Positions 18,567 to 28,382 of a stretch of 64,000 nt of DNA are shown here, piece after piece. Each line of letters starts with the position of its first letter. Position 1 is the stretch's first letter. Source of the stretch: Virgibacillus proomii (GTDB lineage: Bacteria > Bacillota > Bacilli > Bacillales > Amphibacillaceae); NCBI RefSeq assembly GCF_018916875.1, contig NZ_JAHLNO010000024.1, forward strand, positions 94,005-158,004, in the 5' to 3' direction. The notes beneath the pieces were generated by a model. That model had not been told where the DNA came from. It ran no database searches and worked only from the letters and a program-made list of their open reading frames with translations. The position numbers and the translations under genes are program-made.

Positions 18567-20171
18567 CTATTCCTCTCCAATCCAGCTTCTCAATAGTTTC
18601 GCAAAATCTTCTGGTTTTTCTTTTGCAATCTTCTCTAATTGCTTTTTGCGTATCGTTGCTTCCGATTTCTCTTTCTCCGGAAAATCTGGAACTTCTAACT
18701 GGGATTGTGCTGTATAAATTTCTTCATCTTCCTCGTCCTCATCTTCTTTTCGTTTACGCAAGAAGTAAACGATTAATCCGATAATTGCCAGTAACAAGAT
18801 GCCACCTACAACATAAAGCCATGTTGGTATCGCTGGCCCCTTGGAAGCAGGTGTTGAATCCGTTCCGCTGAATTCCTGGAACACAATCGATACATTTTCT
18901 TCTGGATCGACATCTTCAACATATTCACCATCAATAGAAGTAGTAATAATTGAATTGATAATCGAATTAATTCCATCTTCAACTTCCATCTCTTCTTGTT
19001 GTGTTAAATATTCAACGTCTTTTCCATCCGCTGACTTCACCTGATTCACAGCAACTTGAATACCTAAATCTCGAACTTTATATGGACTTTCGACGATGTT
19101 TTTTCTAATTTTATTAAATTCATTATTAATGGTCTCTTTTGTCATTTCATATTCGCCGTCACCGTCTTCATCAGTCGCTTGATAGTTAGCAACATCCTCG
19201 TCTCCAGTACCGACGACTCCACCTGCAGCTGCTCCGGCTCCTTCATATGTTTCCTTAATGGTTTCTATGCTGACGGGCAATCCTTCCATATTTTCCAAAT
19301 CAACTGGTTCAACAAGGTCCTCGGTTCGATTTTCTTGTGTAAAGTCAATATCGGATGTAACAGACACGATAACATTACCTGAACCTACCATAGCTCCAAG
19401 CAATTGCTGTAATCGCTTCTGAATGTCTTTTTCAATATCTTTTTTAACGGATTGCTGATATGTATAAGCATCTTTTACATTTCCTGAACCTTTTGCGTCA
19501 GTTTGCTCGAAACTTTCAAAATATTGATTCGTTATCGCAATATTTTCTGCCGGTAAATTTGGTACAGCTTTAGAAACTAAGTGGTAGAGTGCATTAATTT
19601 GTCCACCTTCAAAGTTATAACCAGGCTCCGTATTAATGACAATTGAAGCGCTCGCTTCCTGTTCAGCATCTTTAACAAATACTGGTTCCTCTGGCATATT
19701 AATCATAACTTTAGCATCTTGAATACCATCTATTCCTTTGATTAAATTAGCTAACTCTGTTTGCATCGCATCCAGTTTCATAACATTAAATTCGTTTTCG
19801 GTAACACCCCATGACGCATTCTCGCTAAAAAAGGAGTAGTCAATATTTCCGCTATTTGGTATTCCTTGTGCCGCTAGATCAACCAGCAAGCTGTCTGCTT
19901 GCTCTTCAGGTACTTTAATTTCCTTACCTCCACCTTCTAATTCATATGGTACCCCTCTAGCGTCCAGTTCTTCTTTAATTTGTCCCACTTCCTGTACAGA
20001 TAAATTATTATATAATGGAACATACTTCGATCTCGTTGTAAAAAATAAGATAGCTATAATTAAAAGAATAATAATAACGACGGAACCAATAAATATTAAC
20101 CTTTGCGCTTTAGTACGATTGTTCCAGAAAGCCGCAGTAGTGTTTTTCCAATTTATCATTTTCTCTTTCAT
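18567..20171 (-). CDS. fliF: FliF, flagellar MS-ring protein
   Basis: FliF builds the membrane MS ring that seeds basal-body assembly. It has an N-terminal membrane helix (near residues 24-46), the ring-building YscJ-like modules with YVPLYNNLSVQEVGQI and LAAQGIPNSG, a long extracytoplasmic part, a second helix (LYVVGGILLLAIIGLIVYFL) and a cytosolic FliG-binding tail (AKLLRSWIGEE). The ATG at 20171 has a GGGGG site 5 nt upstream; an upstream start at 20186 lacks one. Confidence 0.95.
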   Translation of the reverse strand: MKEKMINWKNTTAAFWNNRTKAQRLIFIGSVVIIILLIIAILFFTTRSKYVPLYNNLSVQEVGQIKEELDARGVPYELEGGGKEIKVPEEQADSLLVDLAAQGIPNSGNIDYSFFSENASWGVTENEFNVMKLDAMQTELANLIKGIDGIQDAKVMINMPEEPVFVKDAEQEASASIVINTEPGYNFEGGQINALYHLVSKAVPNLPAENIAITNQYFESFEQTDAKGSGNVKDAYTYQQSVKKDIEKDIQKRLQQLLGAMVGSGNVIVSVTSDIDFTQENRTEDLVEPVDLENMEGLPVSIETIKETYEGAGAAAGGVVGTGDEDVANYQATDEDGDGEYEMTKETINNEFNKIRKNIVESPYKVRDLGIQVAVNQVKSADGKDVEYLTQQEEMEVEDGINSIINSIITTSIDGEYVEDVDPEENVSIVFQEFSGTDSTPASKGPAIPTWLYVVGGILLLAIIGLIVYFLRKRKEDEDEEDEEIYTAQSQLEVPDFPEKEKSEATIRKKQLEKIAKEKPEDFAKLLRSWIGEE

Positions 20172-20222
20172 AAGTTCCCCCACCAACGTGCTGTAATAAT
20201 TAGTCTATTTTTTTGTCATGTT

Positions 20223-20531
20223 TTACACTTGCATGCTCATAATTTCTTTATAAGCATCTACTACTTTTTTCTGGATTTGTACAGTTGCTTCTAGTGTAAT
20301 GCTGGATTTTTGCGCTGTAATCATTACATTGTGTAAGTCATCAACGTTTCCATTGACCAGTGCTTCTGTTTTTTTATCTGAAGCTACTTGAGATTCATTA
20401 ACATTAGCAATAGCTTTTTTTAATGTATCTGCAAAATTTGCTTGAGCTTCGCCAGGTGATCGTACTGACTTTTCCTCAAATGGTGCCATCTTTGTCAGCT
20501 GCTGTGTTTGGTTTCCGATCGATTGGATCAT
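20223..20531 (-). CDS. fliE: FliE, hook-basal body adaptor protein
   Basis: FliE joins the MS ring and export gate to the rod. The 102-residue protein has the family C-terminus VDDLHNVMITAQKSSITLEA followed by a helix ending in DAYKEIMSMQV. It lies between flgC and fliF in the standard order flgB-flgC-fliE-fliF. Confidence 0.93.
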   Translation of the reverse strand: MIQSIGNQTQQLTKMAPFEEKSVRSPGEAQANFADTLKKAIANVNESQVASDKKTEALVNGNVDDLHNVMITAQKSSITLEATVQIQKKVVDAYKEIMSMQV

Positions 20532-20631
20532 TACAAGTCACTCCTTTTGCTAATAAATAATTTCATTTTCTCCCGATATATCTTATTAACCTTACAATAG
20601 TTGTAAAATGGCAGAATAAATCATACTTGTG

Positions 20632-21081
20632 TTATTTACCGATTTCCAATGCTTTCATTAACATGGACTTACTTGCATTTAATGAAGTTATATTTGCTTC
20701 GTAGGATCTAGTTGCGCTCATTAAATCTACCATTTCCTTTAACGGATCTACATTTGGTATTTGAACGTACCCATCGGCATTCGCATCAGGATGCTCAGGA
20801 TTATACATTTGCTTAAATGGGCTTTCATCTTCTACTATTCCAGTTACTTTAACTCCATTAGAAGAATGATTTCCTATAGCTTTATGTAAAAACGATTGAA
20901 ATGAATTTGCTTGCGGTTGCATGGTTACCATTTTCCTACGATATGGCTCTACTTCACCAGCGTCATTGATAGTGGCTCTTGTTGTTTGTGCATTTGCGAT
21001 ATTAGAGGAAATAACATCCATGCGAAGTCGTTGAGCTGTTAATGCACTTGCGCTGGAATGGATCGCGTTGAACATCGTCAT
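20632..21081 (-). CDS. flgC: FlgC, proximal rod protein
   Basis: FlgC is a proximal rod subunit exported by the flagellar apparatus. The N-terminal rod signature ASALTAQRLRMDVISSNIANAQTT and the C-terminal helix DLMSATRSYEANITSLNASK are present in the 149 residues. The ATG follows GGAAGG with 4 nt spacing. It is directly adjacent to flgB. Confidence 0.94.
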   Translation of the reverse strand: MTMFNAIHSSASALTAQRLRMDVISSNIANAQTTRATINDAGEVEPYRRKMVTMQPQANSFQSFLHKAIGNHSSNGVKVTGIVEDESPFKQMYNPEHPDANADGYVQIPNVDPLKEMVDLMSATRSYEANITSLNASKSMLMKALEIGK

Positions 21082-21082
21082 G

Positions 21083-21478
21083 TTACCTTCCTCCCCTCAA
21101 TACAGTTTGTAAACTACTGAACTTCCCATTTATCCGGTCTACGAGTGCCTGATAATAAATCTGATTTTCTGCTAAATCAGCCATTTCCTTGTCGACATCG
21201 ACATTATTACCATTATGCTGATAGGAAGTGCTATGTTTCGTCACAGTCCGATATCCATTAATCGGATCATTTGTAAATACTAGATGCTTGTGATGCGTTC
21301 GCTTAGCTTCTAGCGGCTTTGCTAATTCATTTGCTAAAACATTCTTAAATTGCACATCTTTTGCTTTGTAGTTTGGCGTATCCCAATTTGCTACATTTGT
21401 AGAAATAGCTCGGTTTTTTGCGGAAGCATAATTCATTGAATTTTCCAATGACTGAATTGTTCCACCAAACAAATTCAT
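21083..21478 (-). CDS. flgB: FlgB, proximal rod protein; first gene of the fla/che operon
   Basis: FlgB is the innermost rod subunit. The rod signature NRAISTNVANWDTPNYKAKDVQF and the C-terminal helix MADLAENQIYYQALVDRI are present. The start was set at the ATG at 21478, 7 nt after a TAGGAG site, giving MNLFGGTIQSLENSM, which fits the family. An in-frame upstream start at 21526 would add 16 residues without family support. No gene lies upstream for 1.1 kb, so this is where operon transcription should begin. Confidence 0.94.
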   Translation of the reverse strand: MNLFGGTIQSLENSMNYASAKNRAISTNVANWDTPNYKAKDVQFKNVLANELAKPLEAKRTHHKHLVFTNDPINGYRTVTKHSTSYQHNGNNVDVDKEMADLAENQIYYQALVDRINGKFSSLQTVLRGGR

Positions 21479-21576
21479 ATTATCCACTCCTAAAAAAGTA
21501 CTAACACTATTTTTCTGAACAGTCATAAAGTATCATTTTTATCTACGAATAGTTTAAGTCATATTTCCACTAAAGT

Positions 21577-21600
21577 CTATCGGTTTCCGACATTTTTCAT
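21577..21600 (-). promoter_or_regulatory. Possible sigma-D-like promoter of the fla/che operon
   Basis: On the minus strand ACCGATAG at 21584-21577 resembles the sigma-D -10 element GCCGATAT. A good TAAA -35 is not visible 15 nt upstream. It lies about 100 bp before flgB. In B. subtilis this operon has sigma-A and sigma-D promoters in this interval. The assignment is weak. Confidence 0.25.
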
Positions 21601-22672
21601 CAAAAAAACAAAAGATAGTCATTTTTTACTAGTCTTTTTTTACTACATCATTGCCCGGATTTACTTTTTTAATACATTTTTATTTTGTAACATTCTATTT
21701 TGATATGTTTAGATGTCGAATTTTAAAAAAATACAGATTTTTATAGTTATTTATAGTTCTTATGCCATGTAAAAAAAGTCCTGCTTTATTCATTCACTAT
21801 GCCTTTATTATATAATTTTCTTTTATTTTAAGATGAAAAGTGAACAAATTTCTACTTTTAACTGCTTTCTATCTAAGTAATTAGTTGTCTGTTCATTGCA
21901 TGTTTACTGTTCATATAGATGAAATGGAATATGTTTGAAATCAGACTAGTCAACAACAATCACCTTTTTCTTCACGAATAATAACATGTATGAGAAAATA
22001 CCTAATTTCATAAAAGATAAAAGGACTTTCGAATCACAAAAAGATTAATTTAAATAATAGGTATTAAAGCCCTATATATACCGGAAAAAATATTGCTTTA
22101 CAAAAACTTAAACTATCATTTAAAATACTTACCTTTATTTCTTCAAAAAGAAAATAAATAGCTTAATATCGGCTAAGTTGCAATGTATTGCATCGAGGTT
22201 TTCCTTGTCCCTAAAAAACACTTTTTCTCTGTACGATGCCTATTCAAGAGAACTTTACTTCTCCTTGAAAAAGCGTGATGTATAGCTGTCGTATCCTCTT
22301 GTCCTTGAAAAAATCCCGATGTTTATTCAAAAAAACTTTCCCCGCCCTGTGACTGTGCATAAATCGAACATTTAAACGCCGTTACTACACTAAGTTATAT
22401 TTTCCATAAGTTTTTTAACCCCTCATGACAAAGTCTGTAAAATGACGATTACCCTTAGTATGATCAAAACCTATTCTTAGGAGATTTTAATTCACATCAA
22501 GGGTATATTATTTTCAACCATAGATGAATACTTTGCTGGCTGTATAACATATTAAAATACTAAACAGAATATTGAAAGCTGTAATTGATTTTACATGAGT
22601 CCATAAATTAATATCATTAAAATTCCAATAGGATAACAAAGTAAATAACAGGTTTCCAAATGGATGTAATTC
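21601..22672. other. AT-rich gap between flgB and the decayed transporter gene
   Basis: I see no intact gene here. Short traces of repeats are visible: an R3-like stretch at about 22262-22345 (sequence near GATGTATAGCTG and CTTGTCCTTGAAAAA) and an R1-like trace near 22362-22380. The rest has frequent stops in all frames. Confidence 0.6.
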
Positions 22673-23340
22673 TCAGCGTAGTTGTACCCACATTAAGATC
22701 CATTTGAAATTGATCAAATTTCCAATGAAAAATAACATACAGGAAATCAATAATCCGCATATCGTTAAGAGTATATTACTAGAAACATGGTCAATAAATT
22801 CAAAAATACGCATACCAAAAAATTCAATTGTTTTCCATGATCCATAAGATAAAATGGATGATGCAGTAAGAAGGACCATCATGCAGAGTACAAACCAAAC
22901 ACTTTTCTTTCTGCCAATTTTAAAAAATTCGGTAATATTTACCGTTATCGTCTCTATCAGTCCGACACCTGTTGTTAACACTGCTATCGCAACTAATATA
23001 AAAAAAACCAACCCGAAATTTATTCCCTCTGGCATTCGATTTAAAAGATTTGGAATTGCAATAAAGTGAAACTTCATTCAGTAGGAGTTTTCTTCCATCT
23101 CCTACTGAATGTTAGTTGAACGAATCGGGCATTTAGGTGCCGTTTTCTCCCACTTAGACCCTTTTGTATCAACTCAGGTCTTAAAGTGGGAGTCTTACGG
23201 CACCTTACATGCGGGATAAATAATAAGCCTTGTCCTGAATCTGGTGCAATTAGAAATGCAAATAATACAGGAAAAATAACTAATCCTGATAAAAAAGCAA
23301 TCAGCGTATCAAAAGAAATAACTGAAATACCTAGTTTAAC
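22673..23340 (-). pseudogene. Remnant of a neurotransmitter:sodium symporter (SNF/NSS) gene, interrupted by an R1 element
   Basis: Two pieces of one transporter can be read on the minus strand. The first (23340-23221) encodes SVKLGISVISFDTLIAFLSG through SGQGLLFI. The second (23060-22673) continues AIPNLLNRMPEGINFGLVFF and further membrane helices. Joined, they match the middle and late helices of NSS-family sodium-coupled amino-acid-type transporters. A 155-bp R1 element splits them exactly at TTTAT. The N-terminal half of the gene is missing at 23340, where the remnant meets a regulator remnant on the other strand. The family call is from recognition of the helix pattern. Confidence 0.75.
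23061..23220 (+). repeat. R1 repeat element, copy inside the NSS gene
   Basis: The core (23066-23215, 150 bp) starts GTGAAACTTC and ends CATGCGGG, and is flanked by ATAAA on both sides (23061-23065 and 23216-23220). Hairpin 1 is a perfect 13-bp stem (CATTCAGTAGGAG with CTCCTACTGAATG). Hairpin 2 pairs GGTGCCGT with ACGGCACC and, inside it, CTCCCACTT with AAGTGGGAG. Removing the core plus one ATAAA restores the transporter reading frame, so this copy was inserted into a functional gene. Confidence 0.9.
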
Positions 23341-24380
23341 TGATGTGAATGGCAAAATTATTGGCGATTCTAATTATAGACGTGTAGGGGCTTTTCATCG
23401 TGCGTCAAAAGACGTAATTTTAAAAAATGATTTTGTCATCTATGAAGAGAAAGATATTCTTAATGAGAAAAACGTTCTCCCCGAAGTAGCTGTTCCCCTT
23501 GTATTTAATAACTAACAAAAGTTGTATTAGGGATTATCGGTACCCCTAAAGAAGTAATGATATGCTAAATTAGTCAAGAAGTATATTGAAATAATGTGAA
23601 AAGAAGTGGTTATTGAACAAGTTGATGAATTAGAAGAAAACATCCTTGAATCATTTATAAACTATCTGCTATTAAGTAAATTTGCTGATCCAATACGAAT
23701 TAAACAGTATTGCTCAACGTCTCTATATGAATGTGTACAAAATATTATTGCATCATCATTGATTTTTTACTGGCTGTCAAATGTCTTTTTGCAGTAAACA
23801 AAATTATTCTTTTGGTTCTTTAAGAAGTATTCTTTTAACGACGGCGCGTGACATGTTTATAAAAAATGTGCTTATCTAAGTGATTAAAAATTAATTATTC
23901 TAAAGGCCGTTTTAAAATCAGAAGATGAATATTAGGCTATGGAATGCTTTAGGCATGAATCAGCTGCCTTCCTAAAAGTATGCAATCAATAGATAATCTT
24001 CAACCACTCATCATTAGCGGTACCATTTGTGATTCTCTTTTACAGGTAAACACATCCTATCATCAAGCCAAACATTTGCTAAGTTTTGTCAAAAAGCATA
24101 AATTACGATCGTAAATTTTTGATTTCTATTCATGGTCTACTTTACTAGCAATGTTTCCAGAACGGATTGATTCAACGTTTGCAGCTATGTTAAAAAACGT
24201 TTGGCAAAATTGATCATGGATGAATTATATGAGGAATTAAGGCGTAATTTTATTATTTATTTTGATTGTAATATGAATATAACATATACGGACAAACAGC
24301 TGTTTATCCATCGGAATACGCTCATTTACCGGCTCCATAAGATAGAAAAATTAGCGCGATTAAACACACGGAACTTCTAA
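23335..24380 (+). pseudogene. Remnant of a CdaR/PucR-type transcription regulator gene
   Basis: On the plus strand the pieces LTDVNGKIIGDSNYRRVGAF through LPEVAVPLVFNN (23335-23515) match the sugar-diacid-recognition domain found at the N-terminus of CdaR-like regulators, and KVVLGIIGTPKEV follows in another frame. The stretch 24216-24380 encodes the C-terminal PucR helix-turn-helix (KQLFIHRNTLIYRLHKIEKL). The region between is broken by stops and frameshifts, and the first residues are missing. It once lay divergent to the transporter remnant, so the two may have formed a regulator/transporter pair. The substrate is unknown. Confidence 0.65.
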
Positions 24381-24440
24381 CATTGTTTATTACTATAAAC
24401 TGCCTTAATAAAATTTTCTGCATATAAAGAAGGAAATCCC

Positions 24441-24545
24441 TCTCCGGACAAATCGAGCATTTAGGTACTATTATCTCCCACTTCAACTTTTTTCGTTCTC
24501 TCTATAACTTTTGAAATGGAAGTCTCACGACCCAGATACGGGATA
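24441..24545 (+). repeat. Degenerate R1 copy lacking hairpin 1
   Basis: The order CGAGCATTTAGGTAC, CTCCCACTTCAAC, GAAATGGAAGTCTCACG and ATACGGGATAA follows the right two thirds of R1 with many substitutions. The stem complementarity is mostly lost. This looks like an old, decayed copy. Confidence 0.6.
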
Positions 24546-24590
24546 ATACTAAGCTTTATCTTTATTAGCTAGAAAGGATCTCTTTATCAA

Positions 24591-24622
24591 TTATAAAACC
24601 AGAGCAATGTGCTCTGGTTTTA
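24591..24622 (-). terminator. Rho-independent terminator of codY
   Basis: On the minus strand the perfect stem CCAGAGC/GCTCTGG with an ACATT loop is followed by TTTTATAAT, starting 6 bp after the codY stop. It ends the xerC-hslV-hslU-codY unit and separates it from the fla/che operon. Confidence 0.9.
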
Positions 24623-24627
24623 TAATC

Positions 24628-25407
24628 TTATCTTGAACGTAATTTTTCTAATTCTACAAGGAAGTTGTGATTTAGTACTTTGATGTATGTTCCTTTCATT
24701 CCTAACGAACGGGACTCGATAACACCAGCACTTTCTAGCTTTCTTAACGCATTAACAATAACAGATCTTGTAATTCCAACTCGATCAGCAATTTTACTTG
24801 CTACGAGTAATCCTTCACTACCATCAAGTTCTTCAAAAATATGGTCAATTGCTTCTAATTCACTATATGATAGAGAGCTAATTGCCATTTGTACAACAGC
24901 TTTACTTCTTGCTTCCATTTCAATCTCTTGAGACTTTTCATGAAGGATTTCCATTCCTACTACTGTTGCACCATATTCAGCTAATAATAAATCATCTTCG
25001 TTAAATTCTCCATTTAGACGGCCAAGGATTAATGTTCCTAATCTTTCTCCTCCACCAATAATTGGTACAATCGTTGTTAAAGCGCTTTGGAATAAGTCAC
25101 GATTTTCTACAGGAAAAACAGTATGTGGGCTATCAATACCTAAATTAGCCGTTGTTTCATGAATATTGTATAAACCTTCTGTATATTCTTGTGGAAATTG
25201 ACGTTCCTCTAGCATCGTTTTCATTCTTTCATTTTCAATTTCTTGATTAATAGCAAACCCCAAAAGCTTTCCACGTCTGCTTAAAATATATACATTTCCT
25301 TTTATTACATCACGTAAAGATGCAGACATATCATTAAAGTCAACTGATTTTCCTCCAAATTTTTGTAGCATTGCGTTAATTTTTCTTGCACGATTTAATA
25401 GTTCCAT
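24628..25407 (-). CDS. codY: CodY, GTP- and branched-chain-amino-acid-sensing global repressor
   Basis: CodY represses nutrient-limitation genes when GTP and Ile/Leu/Val are plentiful, and in Bacillus it affects competence, motility and sporulation. The 259 residues show the N-terminal GAF domain with the ligand loop region and the C-terminal winged helix with [34 protein letters not shown], whose recognition helix is nearly invariant in Bacillales. It is the last gene of the xerC-hslV-hslU-codY cluster, and a strong terminator follows. Confidence 0.97.
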   Translation of the reverse strand: MELLNRARKINAMLQKFGGKSVDFNDMSASLRDVIKGNVYILSRRGKLLGFAINQEIENERMKTMLEERQFPQEYTEGLYNIHETTANLGIDSPHTVFPVENRDLFQSALTTIVPIIGGGERLGTLILGRLNGEFNEDDLLLAEYGATVVGMEILHEKSQEIEMEARSKAVVQMAISSLSYSELEAIDHIFEELDGSEGLLVASKIADRVGITRSVIVNALRKLESAGVIESRSLGMKGTYIKVLNHNFLVELEKLRSR

Positions 25408-25432
25408 AATGATCCTCCATTCGATCTTTAGT

Positions 25433-26830
25433 TTATAGTATATATTGGCTTAAATCTTTATTTTTAGCGATAGCCCTGAGTTTTTCGTCAACGTAAGCTG
25501 GAGTTATTTCGATTGTATCCATATTAATTTCTGGTGCTTCAAAGGAAAGATCCTCCAGCAATTTTTCTAAAATAGTATGAAGTCTTCTAGCTCCTATATT
25601 ATCCATTTCTTGATTTACTTCATAAGCTATTTCAGCTAGTCTATCTACAGCTTCGTCTGTAAAAACTATATTTATACCTTCTGTTTTCAATAAAGCTGTA
25701 TATTGCTTTAATAAAGCGTTAGATGGCTCTTTGAGTATACGTTTGAAATCATCTGTAGAGAGCTTTTCCAATTCAACACGAATCGGGAATCTTCCTTGGA
25801 GTTCAGGAATCAGATCAGAAGGTTTCGACATATGAAAAGCACCGGCTGCAATAAATAATATATGATCTGTTTTTACTGGACCATGCTTTGTAACAACAGT
25901 AGAACCTTCAATGATCGGTAAAATATCTCGTTGAACCCCTTCTCTTGATACATTAGCAGATTGTTCTTGCTTGCCTGCTACTTTATCAATTTCATCAATA
26001 AATACAATACCAGCCTGTTCTGCCCGTTGAATAGCCTCCTGAACGGCTTCTTCCATATCAACAAGCTTGGCAGCTTCCTGTTGAGTTAATACTTTTCTTG
26101 CTTCCGATACTGGTAATTTGCGTTTCTTTTTTCTTTTTGGCATAAACTGACTTAATGCATCCTGCATGTTCATGCCCATCTGCTCCATACCGGATCCTTG
26201 TAACATATCGAACATAGATGGAGCCTGTTCTTCTATTTCTACAGATACAAGATGATCCTCTAATTCTCCTAAAGCTAATTGATGCTCTACGCGCTTTCGC
26301 TTATTACGAATTTCTTCATTTTTTGCAGACGACTTATCATCATCCGTGTTATTCGTTGACTGTGAAGAAAATAACATTTCAAACGGGTTTTTTGTCTGAT
26401 TTTCTGTTTTTGCCTGCGGAACTAAAAGTTTAACTAGTTGCTTATTTGCTTCCTTTTCTGCTTTATCTAAAACTTTTTTCATTTTTTCTTCTTTTACCAT
26501 ACGTAAAGACATTTCTACTAAGTCACGAATCATTGATTCGACATCTCGGCCAACATAACCTACCTCAGTAAATTTGGTCGCCTCTACTTTTACAAATGGT
26601 GCACCTACTAGCTTAGCTAATCTTCTAGCTATTTCTGTTTTTCCTACACCAGTCGGACCGATCATCAATATATTCTTAGGAACAATTTCCTCTTTTAGAC
26701 TGTCTTCAAGCTGCATTCTCCTGTACCTGTTTCTCAGTGCTACAGCTACCGAGCGTTTAGCACTTTTTTGCCCAATAATATATTTATCCAATTGTTCCAC
26801 AATTTGTTTGGGTGTGTAGTCAATTCCCAT
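25433..26830 (-). CDS. hslU: HslU (ClpY), ATPase subunit of the HslUV protease
   Basis: HslU is the AAA+ unfoldase that feeds HslV. The 465 residues contain Walker [16 protein letters not shown] near residue 54, the pore motif GYVGRDVES, an inserted I-domain (~110-240) rich in charge, Walker [10 protein letters not shown], the sensor arginine region and the C-terminal docking tail ending LSQYIL. It starts about 18 bp after the hslV stop region, as in the usual hslV-hslU pair. Confidence 0.96.
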   Translation of the reverse strand: MGIDYTPKQIVEQLDKYIIGQKSAKRSVAVALRNRYRRMQLEDSLKEEIVPKNILMIGPTGVGKTEIARRLAKLVGAPFVKVEATKFTEVGYVGRDVESMIRDLVEMSLRMVKEEKMKKVLDKAEKEANKQLVKLLVPQAKTENQTKNPFEMLFSSQSTNNTDDDKSSAKNEEIRNKRKRVEHQLALGELEDHLVSVEIEEQAPSMFDMLQGSGMEQMGMNMQDALSQFMPKRKKKRKLPVSEARKVLTQQEAAKLVDMEEAVQEAIQRAEQAGIVFIDEIDKVAGKQEQSANVSREGVQRDILPIIEGSTVVTKHGPVKTDHILFIAAGAFHMSKPSDLIPELQGRFPIRVELEKLSTDDFKRILKEPSNALLKQYTALLKTEGINIVFTDEAVDRLAEIAYEVNQEMDNIGARRLHTILEKLLEDLSFEAPEINMDTIEITPAYVDEKLRAIAKNKDLSQYIL

Positions 26831-26848
26831 ACTTCCAAAAGGCCTCCT

Positions 26849-27394
26849 TTAATCAAGCACCTCGAGTGTAATATGATTGTTCGTATACACACATATTTCT
26901 CCGGCAATATTTAAGGCAGCTTGTGCGATCTCTTTAGCCGTTAACTCCGTTGAATATCTAACCAATGCTCGGCCTGCGCTGAGTGCATAATTTCCTCCAG
27001 AGCCAATTGCTAAAATTCCATCATCAGGTTCAATCACTTCACCAGTACCAGAAACTAAAAACATATTCTCTCTATTCATGACTATCAACATAGCTTCCAG
27101 CTTTCTTAAAACTTTATCACTGCGCCACTCTTTTGCAAGTTCTACAGCGGCTCTTGCAAGATTGCCGTTATATGTCTCCAGTTTCCCTTCAAACTTCTCA
27201 AAAAGTGTAAATGCATCTGCAACAGATCCAGCAAATCCTGCTAACACTTGCCCCTTAAATAATTTTCGGACTTTTTTTGCTTTATGCTTCATGACAACCG
27301 CATTTCCCATTGTTACTTGACCATCACCACTCATGGCACATTGGCCATTATGCTTAACGGCAAATATTGTTGTGGCATGAAAACCATTCGTCAC
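26849..27394 (-). CDS. hslV: HslV (ClpQ), N-terminal nucleophile protease subunit
   Basis: HslV forms the proteasome-like double hexamer cut open by HslU. The protein shows [38 protein letters not shown] and [23 protein letters not shown], all typical. The start was set at the GTG at 27394, 8 nt after GAGG, which gives [13 protein letters not shown]. The B. subtilis orthologue begins MSSFHATT and is known to use an N-terminal serine after Met removal. Here the residue exposed would be threonine. The alternative GTG at 27403 touches the ribosome site. Confidence 0.92.
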   Translation of the reverse strand: MTNGFHATTIFAVKHNGQCAMSGDGQVTMGNAVVMKHKAKKVRKLFKGQVLAGFAGSVADAFTLFEKFEGKLETYNGNLARAAVELAKEWRSDKVLRKLEAMLIVMNRENMFLVSGTGEVIEPDDGILAIGSGGNYALSAGRALVRYSTELTAKEIAQAALNIAGEICVYTNNHITLEVLD

Positions 27395-27417
27395 GCCTCT
27401 CACCTCTTCAATTAAAA

Positions 27418-28326
27418 TTAATCATTTGCTCTTGGATGACTTTTCATATAGACGCGCCGCAAATGATCTTTCGTCACATGAGTATATATTTGTGTTGTTG
27501 ACAAATTTTCGTGACCTAATAATTCTTGAACACTGCGTAAATCAGCACCTTCATTTAAGAGATGTGTAGCAAATGTATGGCGTAATTTATGCGGATGTAC
27601 ATTCACAGTTAGAGCCGCTTTTTTTACCACTCTGTTTAATACATCCCTGATTCCTCTGTCTGTCAATGGGGAACCGCAATGATTCAGGAATAATGCATTA
27701 GTTGGCTGTTTAGCTTTAGCTAACAACAGCTTTCTACCATCCTGTATGTACGTTTCCAAAGCAATTTCCGCAAATTTACCATACGGGATGTAGCGCTCTT
27801 TTCTGCCTTTTCCCGTTACAAACACGGTACCAATCGTGAAATCAATGTTATCAAGAACTAATTGCTGACATTCACTAACACGCATTCCCGTTGCATAAAG
27901 CAATTCCAATATTGCTTGATCTCGTTGTCCTAATGGATCTGTTAAATCGTTGACTTCAAATAGTTTTTCCAGCTCTTCAGCATACAAAAACCCCGGTATA
28001 GGGCTTTCTGTTTTTGGTAACCGAATCAATGTAAATGGATTGCCTATTACTATCTCTTCTCGTTCCAAAAATTTAAAAAACGTTCTTAATGCAGAGATTT
28101 TCCTAGAAACAGATCTTCTGCTAAGCTTTCGATTGTACAACGTATTAAGAAATACACGTACAACGCGTTCATCTACTTCACGAAGATCATTCACAGCTTC
28201 CGAAGCCAAGAAGTCAAAAAACAATTCCAGATCATTCAGATAATATTTAACAGTATATGGTGAAGCATTTTTTTCTATTTGTAAGTACTCCTTAAAGGAT
28301 TGCCAATAGTTCCTGAAATTATTCAA
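27418..28326 (-). CDS. xerC: XerC (CodV), tyrosine site-specific recombinase
   Basis: XerC with XerD resolves chromosome dimers at dif. The 302 residues have the SAM-like core-binding domain ([20 protein letters not shown]) and the catalytic domain with the arginine in GMRVSECQ, lysine in [35 protein letters not shown] and the tyrosine nucleophile. The start is a TTG at 28326 after GGGGTGA. In Bacillus this gene heads codV-clpQ-clpY-codY and the same order is kept here. No trmFO precedes it. Confidence 0.95.
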   Translation of the reverse strand: MNNFRNYWQSFKEYLQIEKNASPYTVKYYLNDLELFFDFLASEAVNDLREVDERVVRVFLNTLYNRKLSRRSVSRKISALRTFFKFLEREEIVIGNPFTLIRLPKTESPIPGFLYAEELEKLFEVNDLTDPLGQRDQAILELLYATGMRVSECQQLVLDNIDFTIGTVFVTGKGRKERYIPYGKFAEIALETYIQDGRKLLLAKAKQPTNALFLNHCGSPLTDRGIRDVLNRVVKKAALTVNVHPHKLRHTFATHLLNEGADLRSVQELLGHENLSTTQIYTHVTKDHLRRVYMKSHPRAND

Positions 28327-28353
28327 ATTTTCACCCCATTAAGCAGCGACTAA

Positions 28354-28382
28354 AGCATAACATAGAAATTATTGTTTCGCAA
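28354..28382 (-). promoter_or_regulatory. Sigma-A promoter of xerC-hslV-hslU-codY
   Basis: On the minus strand TTGCGA (28382-28377) and TATGCT (28359-28354) are separated by exactly 17 bp and lie 28 bp before the xerC start. This fits a housekeeping promoter. Confidence 0.6.

Noticed and set aside
1..21600. A prophage or secretion island reading of the type III genes
   Set aside because: Gene content and order are those of the Bacillus fla/che operon, with CheB/CheY, FlgB/C/D/E and FliK. No virulence-type needle genes are seen.
23074..23217. Protein-like frames through R1 (for example ending in a Lys/Arg-rich tail)
   Set aside because: R1 reads only as short chance frames that differ between copies; the conserved signal is base pairing, not codons.
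23606..23797. A 63-residue plus-strand frame as a separate gene
   Set aside because: It lies inside the decayed CdaR-like gene, in its direction, and is best read as part of that pseudogene.
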